Shown here piece after piece: positions 60,698-64,000 of a stretch of 64,000 bases of DNA (within the stretch, counting starts at the first letter, position 1; every line of letters starts with the position of its first letter). The translations under genes were made by a program, and so were the position numbers. The stretch is from positions 238,178,864 to 238,242,863 of the forward strand of contig JBOZIK010000001.1 of NCBI GenBank assembly GCA_051453625.1, in the 5' to 3' direction. Under the pieces are notes generated by a model that was not told the origin of the DNA, searched no databases, and worked only from the letters and a program-made list of their open reading frames with translations. Source of the stretch: Welwitschia mirabilis (taxonomy: Eukaryota; Gnetophyta; Gnetopsida; Welwitschiales).

Positions 60698-60708
60698 CTC
60701 TCGCTCGC

Positions 60709-60802
<94 letters not shown>

Positions 60803-60838
60803 CGCGCGCGCGCGTATTTGTATGTCTGTGTGTGTGTA
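60654..60838. repeat. Compound microsatellite (TC)n-(TG)n-(CG)n-(TG)n
   Basis: ACAC start, then (TC)n broken by CG-containing interruptions to about 60,767, then (TG)n, then ten CG repeats at about 60,795-60,814, then a degenerate TG end. Alternating purine-pyrimidine TG and CG runs can adopt Z-DNA. The CG run is striking in a CpG-poor region. Confidence 0.95.
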
Positions 60839-63800
60839 TTTAAAACATTAGTACTAAGATTAATATTTTATTAGAAATAAATAAAATTTACAAGTTAAAT
60901 AGTAGATAAAAACTGAATAAATCATGAAAATAACCAAGATTTTAATAATTAAGCATAATAGGTTTTATCACAACATCAAATATGTAATAACTACCTATAA
61001 TCGATTTGTGAGAATCACAATATGATAAAAAATAATAATTAAAGTAATAGACCATGATAATTTAAATACTTAGCTTTATCACAATACAACTATAAATTTA
61101 ACACAAATATAATGAACTATGAAAGAATTTATTACAAAGGAACACAGAATAAAAATTGTTATGACACAATGCGATAAAATCAATAGTTAAAATAAAAACA
61201 AATGTTAATAGGAAGAGAATTATATTTTAAAATGATAAATATCAATATTACAAAGTAATCTCAAAAAAACTAATATTTAAAATATGCACATTAAATCTAT
61301 GGATGACCTAGTTCATTTAGATATGTTTCAATAAATAAAGAAACTCATTAATCAATACTTAATGCATTATAAAAGAATAAAATATTGTTCATAAATCCAA
61401 ATCTATTTTAATATATGAAATCACAACACCTCCCTATTAATAACTCCAAAAATGTAATAGTGATGAGATTTAGCTAAGCTAACTTTCAACCTATCTTATC
61501 TGTGGAGTCTTTAGATGTGGATTTAAGAAAATAAAATCTAGTATAGTGAAATTATTCATGTGCATTAATTTTTCTTAATATAATAGTGACTAATAAATTA
61601 AAATAATTTCCTTTTGATAAAAATAAAATTAGAATAAATAATATAACATTTAATAATCTATGATTATAAAAGAAAAAATAGACAATCATAGTTCCACACA
61701 ACTAATAGCTTGTTACACTAGTAATAATATGGTTAAAGTAATTTATCTATAATGAAGATATGTTATAGAATAAATGGTTCATTCATTTATACTAGGATCT
61801 CAATGATATATTGAACTAGTTATAGCTTAGATAATTGATAAATATATGATAAATAAAATTGACAATTGGAAAACTAAATTATCTTACTAATTTTATTATT
61901 ATGTAGAAGTTAATATCCTTACAAAAAAATAGAACACTTTAAATAAAATAAAAATAAAAATAATGAAAGAACCTAGGTCAAGATAATTTTGATAGTATAA
62001 TAGCAAGGATAGCTCCAAAAAATTGCTTATCACAAAACCAAACTAAAGATGTAGATAATTGAACTTCAAATATAAATATTTCATAGAATGAAGTTGAATT
62101 ACAAAGAAGTGGAATAACTACAAAGAAATTTCTATCTATTTGTCTAACTCTCTAACCACTTTTCCAAGGCATAGGATTATATTTATACATTGATGTAAAA
62201 GAAATTTTTATTATGATTGTAAAAAACTACATGTGCAATCACATGTGGTTAAGAAGATATTGGAAAGAGGATTGTCCTCATGTTAATTTTGTTATTTTAT
62301 TTATTCTCACTTTTTAAAGATTTCTTATTACTTATCTATTAAATATTAATTCCTTACATCAACTTCTTAATCCTTATCAATTGCATGTTACATTATTCTC
62401 AATATTCCATTATTGGTAATAGATCTATTGGTTTATTCTTTATCACACTATGGTCATTTAGGAAATACAATTTCATGTAATCATCATTTTACTCATAGAT
62501 AGTTGTTATATTATAACAACTAATGATAGTCAATTCTTTTATTAGAGTAGCTTTTAAAAGTTTTTCAACTTGTTGTTATAACTTGTTTCTTGTCACACAC
62601 CTATTGTTAGGTGATATTGCAAAATACAAAAAAAGAAAATCAAATCTCTTATAGTTTCATTACTAGGTAATAATCCAATTGGTATCACAAATAATACATT
62701 TTTTCATAGGAATTAAATTTTTAGTGAGTTAGAGCATTACAATTCATTAATCATTAAATTATTCATTTTTTATAATAGAAGGTTTTTATTAGATTTAATA
62801 GTCATTAATATGAAGGAAGTTAGAAATTTTAATAGTCTATTAAGAAAAAACTACTAAAAAGAAAACTAAACTAATAGAAGTGTCTAAAGATAAATGTTCA
62901 TCTAATTCTCTTCTAATTAAAGTACTAAAGAAACCAACTCCTCAGTTACATGTTCCAAGGGGACTAAAGAAGTATCTTATATATGATAAAATCTTAATCA
63001 CATCTTCAGACAAATGGAGTTAAAGATACTTTTAGCACAAGCTATTAGAGATACTCCCCTTTATTTTGAAAATATAAAGGATCTATGTTCAAAAAAGAAA
63101 AAAAGTTTATTCCTTAATAAATTTACTTAGTAGAAAATATAACATAAATGATGAAGAAGATTATTCCACCTAATTATAAGAAAATACCTAGTTTAAGTTG
63201 ACTAAGGTATGTACCATGTAAATTTTATAATCTTGAATATTATTGAGAATTTCTTTTATAAGTATTTTGATAAGATCTTGATTAACTATGGAAAACATTT
63301 TATCATATTATATTAGTAAAAGTAACTTTTTTAAATATAAAAATAAACATGAATATTTTTAATTCTTGTGAATCTAAGAAATAAAGATAGCATATGGAGG
63401 AATCAAGATTCATTAACATAGATATCTAATCTATTAAAATAATCTTTAACTAGTAGTGGAAAATGAGAATGAAAATATTTTAAACTCAAATTATCAACAT
63501 ACAAAGTCTAAGAAAATTGAAGAAATACTTTTTTTTTAAAGTTCTAGATAATTAATAAATTACTATTAAAAACAAATTTTAAGATGCCTTCAAGATTAAG
63601 GATATATTTTTAACTCTAAAGTACATTTTTATAGATGTATAAAATAAACCTGCTAAGTGTTAGTGAAGATCTAGATCCTAATAAGAAGAAAAACTATTCA
63701 ACACACCTAAGCTAAATAATAATATTTTGAATAATGATAAGCTACTAACTTGATCATATTTCATAATGCTTTTGACTGTAATTTCAAGTACTTTTAATAG

Positions 63801-64000
63801 GTTTAATAACTAATTAATCCTTTTTATGTCAAGGGTTAAATACAAAGAATTAAGAAAATTTCCAATAAAAAATGAAAATTTTTAAAGGATTTAAAACAAT
63901 TTTTTACATGTCATTCACATGAGGGAATGAAACAATTAACTACTAGTAGATTTTACATACCACTAGATTTTAACTATCCCTAGATTATACCTGACTCTAA
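60839..64000. other. Unassigned AT-rich sequence
   Basis: No coding domain or LTR recognised. A 10-bp perfect inverted repeat with a 1-nt loop (AGTTGTTATA/TATAACAACT) lies at 62,501-62,521. Confidence 0.4.

Overview
The window looks like intergenic DNA from a very large, heavily methylated plant nuclear genome. It is extremely AT-rich, CpG is almost absent outside one 1.1-kb stretch and one microsatellite, and nearly everything recognisable is a broken LTR retrotransposon. Old copies differ mainly by C-to-T and G-to-A transitions, the mark of deaminated methylcytosine. This composition would suit a gnetophyte such as Welwitschia or another giant-genome seed plant, but that is inference. I see no intact host gene, tRNA, rRNA or CRISPR array.

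Layout. 1-4,643: a minus-strand Ty3/gypsy (Athila/Tat type) element that runs off the left edge, with its LTR at 3,379-4,643. 4,860-6,640: LTR end and non-coding interior of a second, unclassified LTR family. 6,741-14,211: a second Athila-type copy (integrase, RNase H, RT, protease, gag, PBS, LTR in descending order). 14,212-15,804: the 3' end and LTR of a third copy, in tandem with the second. 15,805-22,020: mostly unassigned, with a purine-rich tract, a cluster of TTAAGG/CCTTAA motifs and a possible LTR scrap. 22,020-29,000: a fourth Athila-type copy whose RT is split by a 1.2-kb insertion ending in poly(A). 29,770-30,005: a 79-bp minisatellite. 30,006-34,980: unassigned. 35,045-36,980: unidentified decayed coding sequence on the plus strand. 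37,693-39,270: a CpG-rich, gene-like or LTR-like stretch. 39,838-40,050: an almost pure A+T tract. 40,840-42,230: an inverted relative of the 5.3-6.6 kb repeat. 42,480-44,640: a fifth, internally deleted Athila-type copy. 48,680-50,340: Ty1/copia RT and RNase H. 54,900-60,022: a sixth Athila-type copy. 60,654-60,838: a compound microsatellite. The rest, to 64,000, is unassigned.

In an active Athila-type element the pieces would work together as follows. An LTR promoter transcribes gag-pol, tRNA-Asp primes at the PBS, RT and RNase H make cDNA from gag particles, protease matures the polyprotein and integrase inserts the copy. Here each copy carries stops, frameshifts or lost catalytic residues, so none is expected to be autonomous. 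The best preserved domain is the protease of the first copy (435-884), open for 149 codons with its active-site motif intact. Nine runs of N break the sequence, and at least one is demonstrably spurious.
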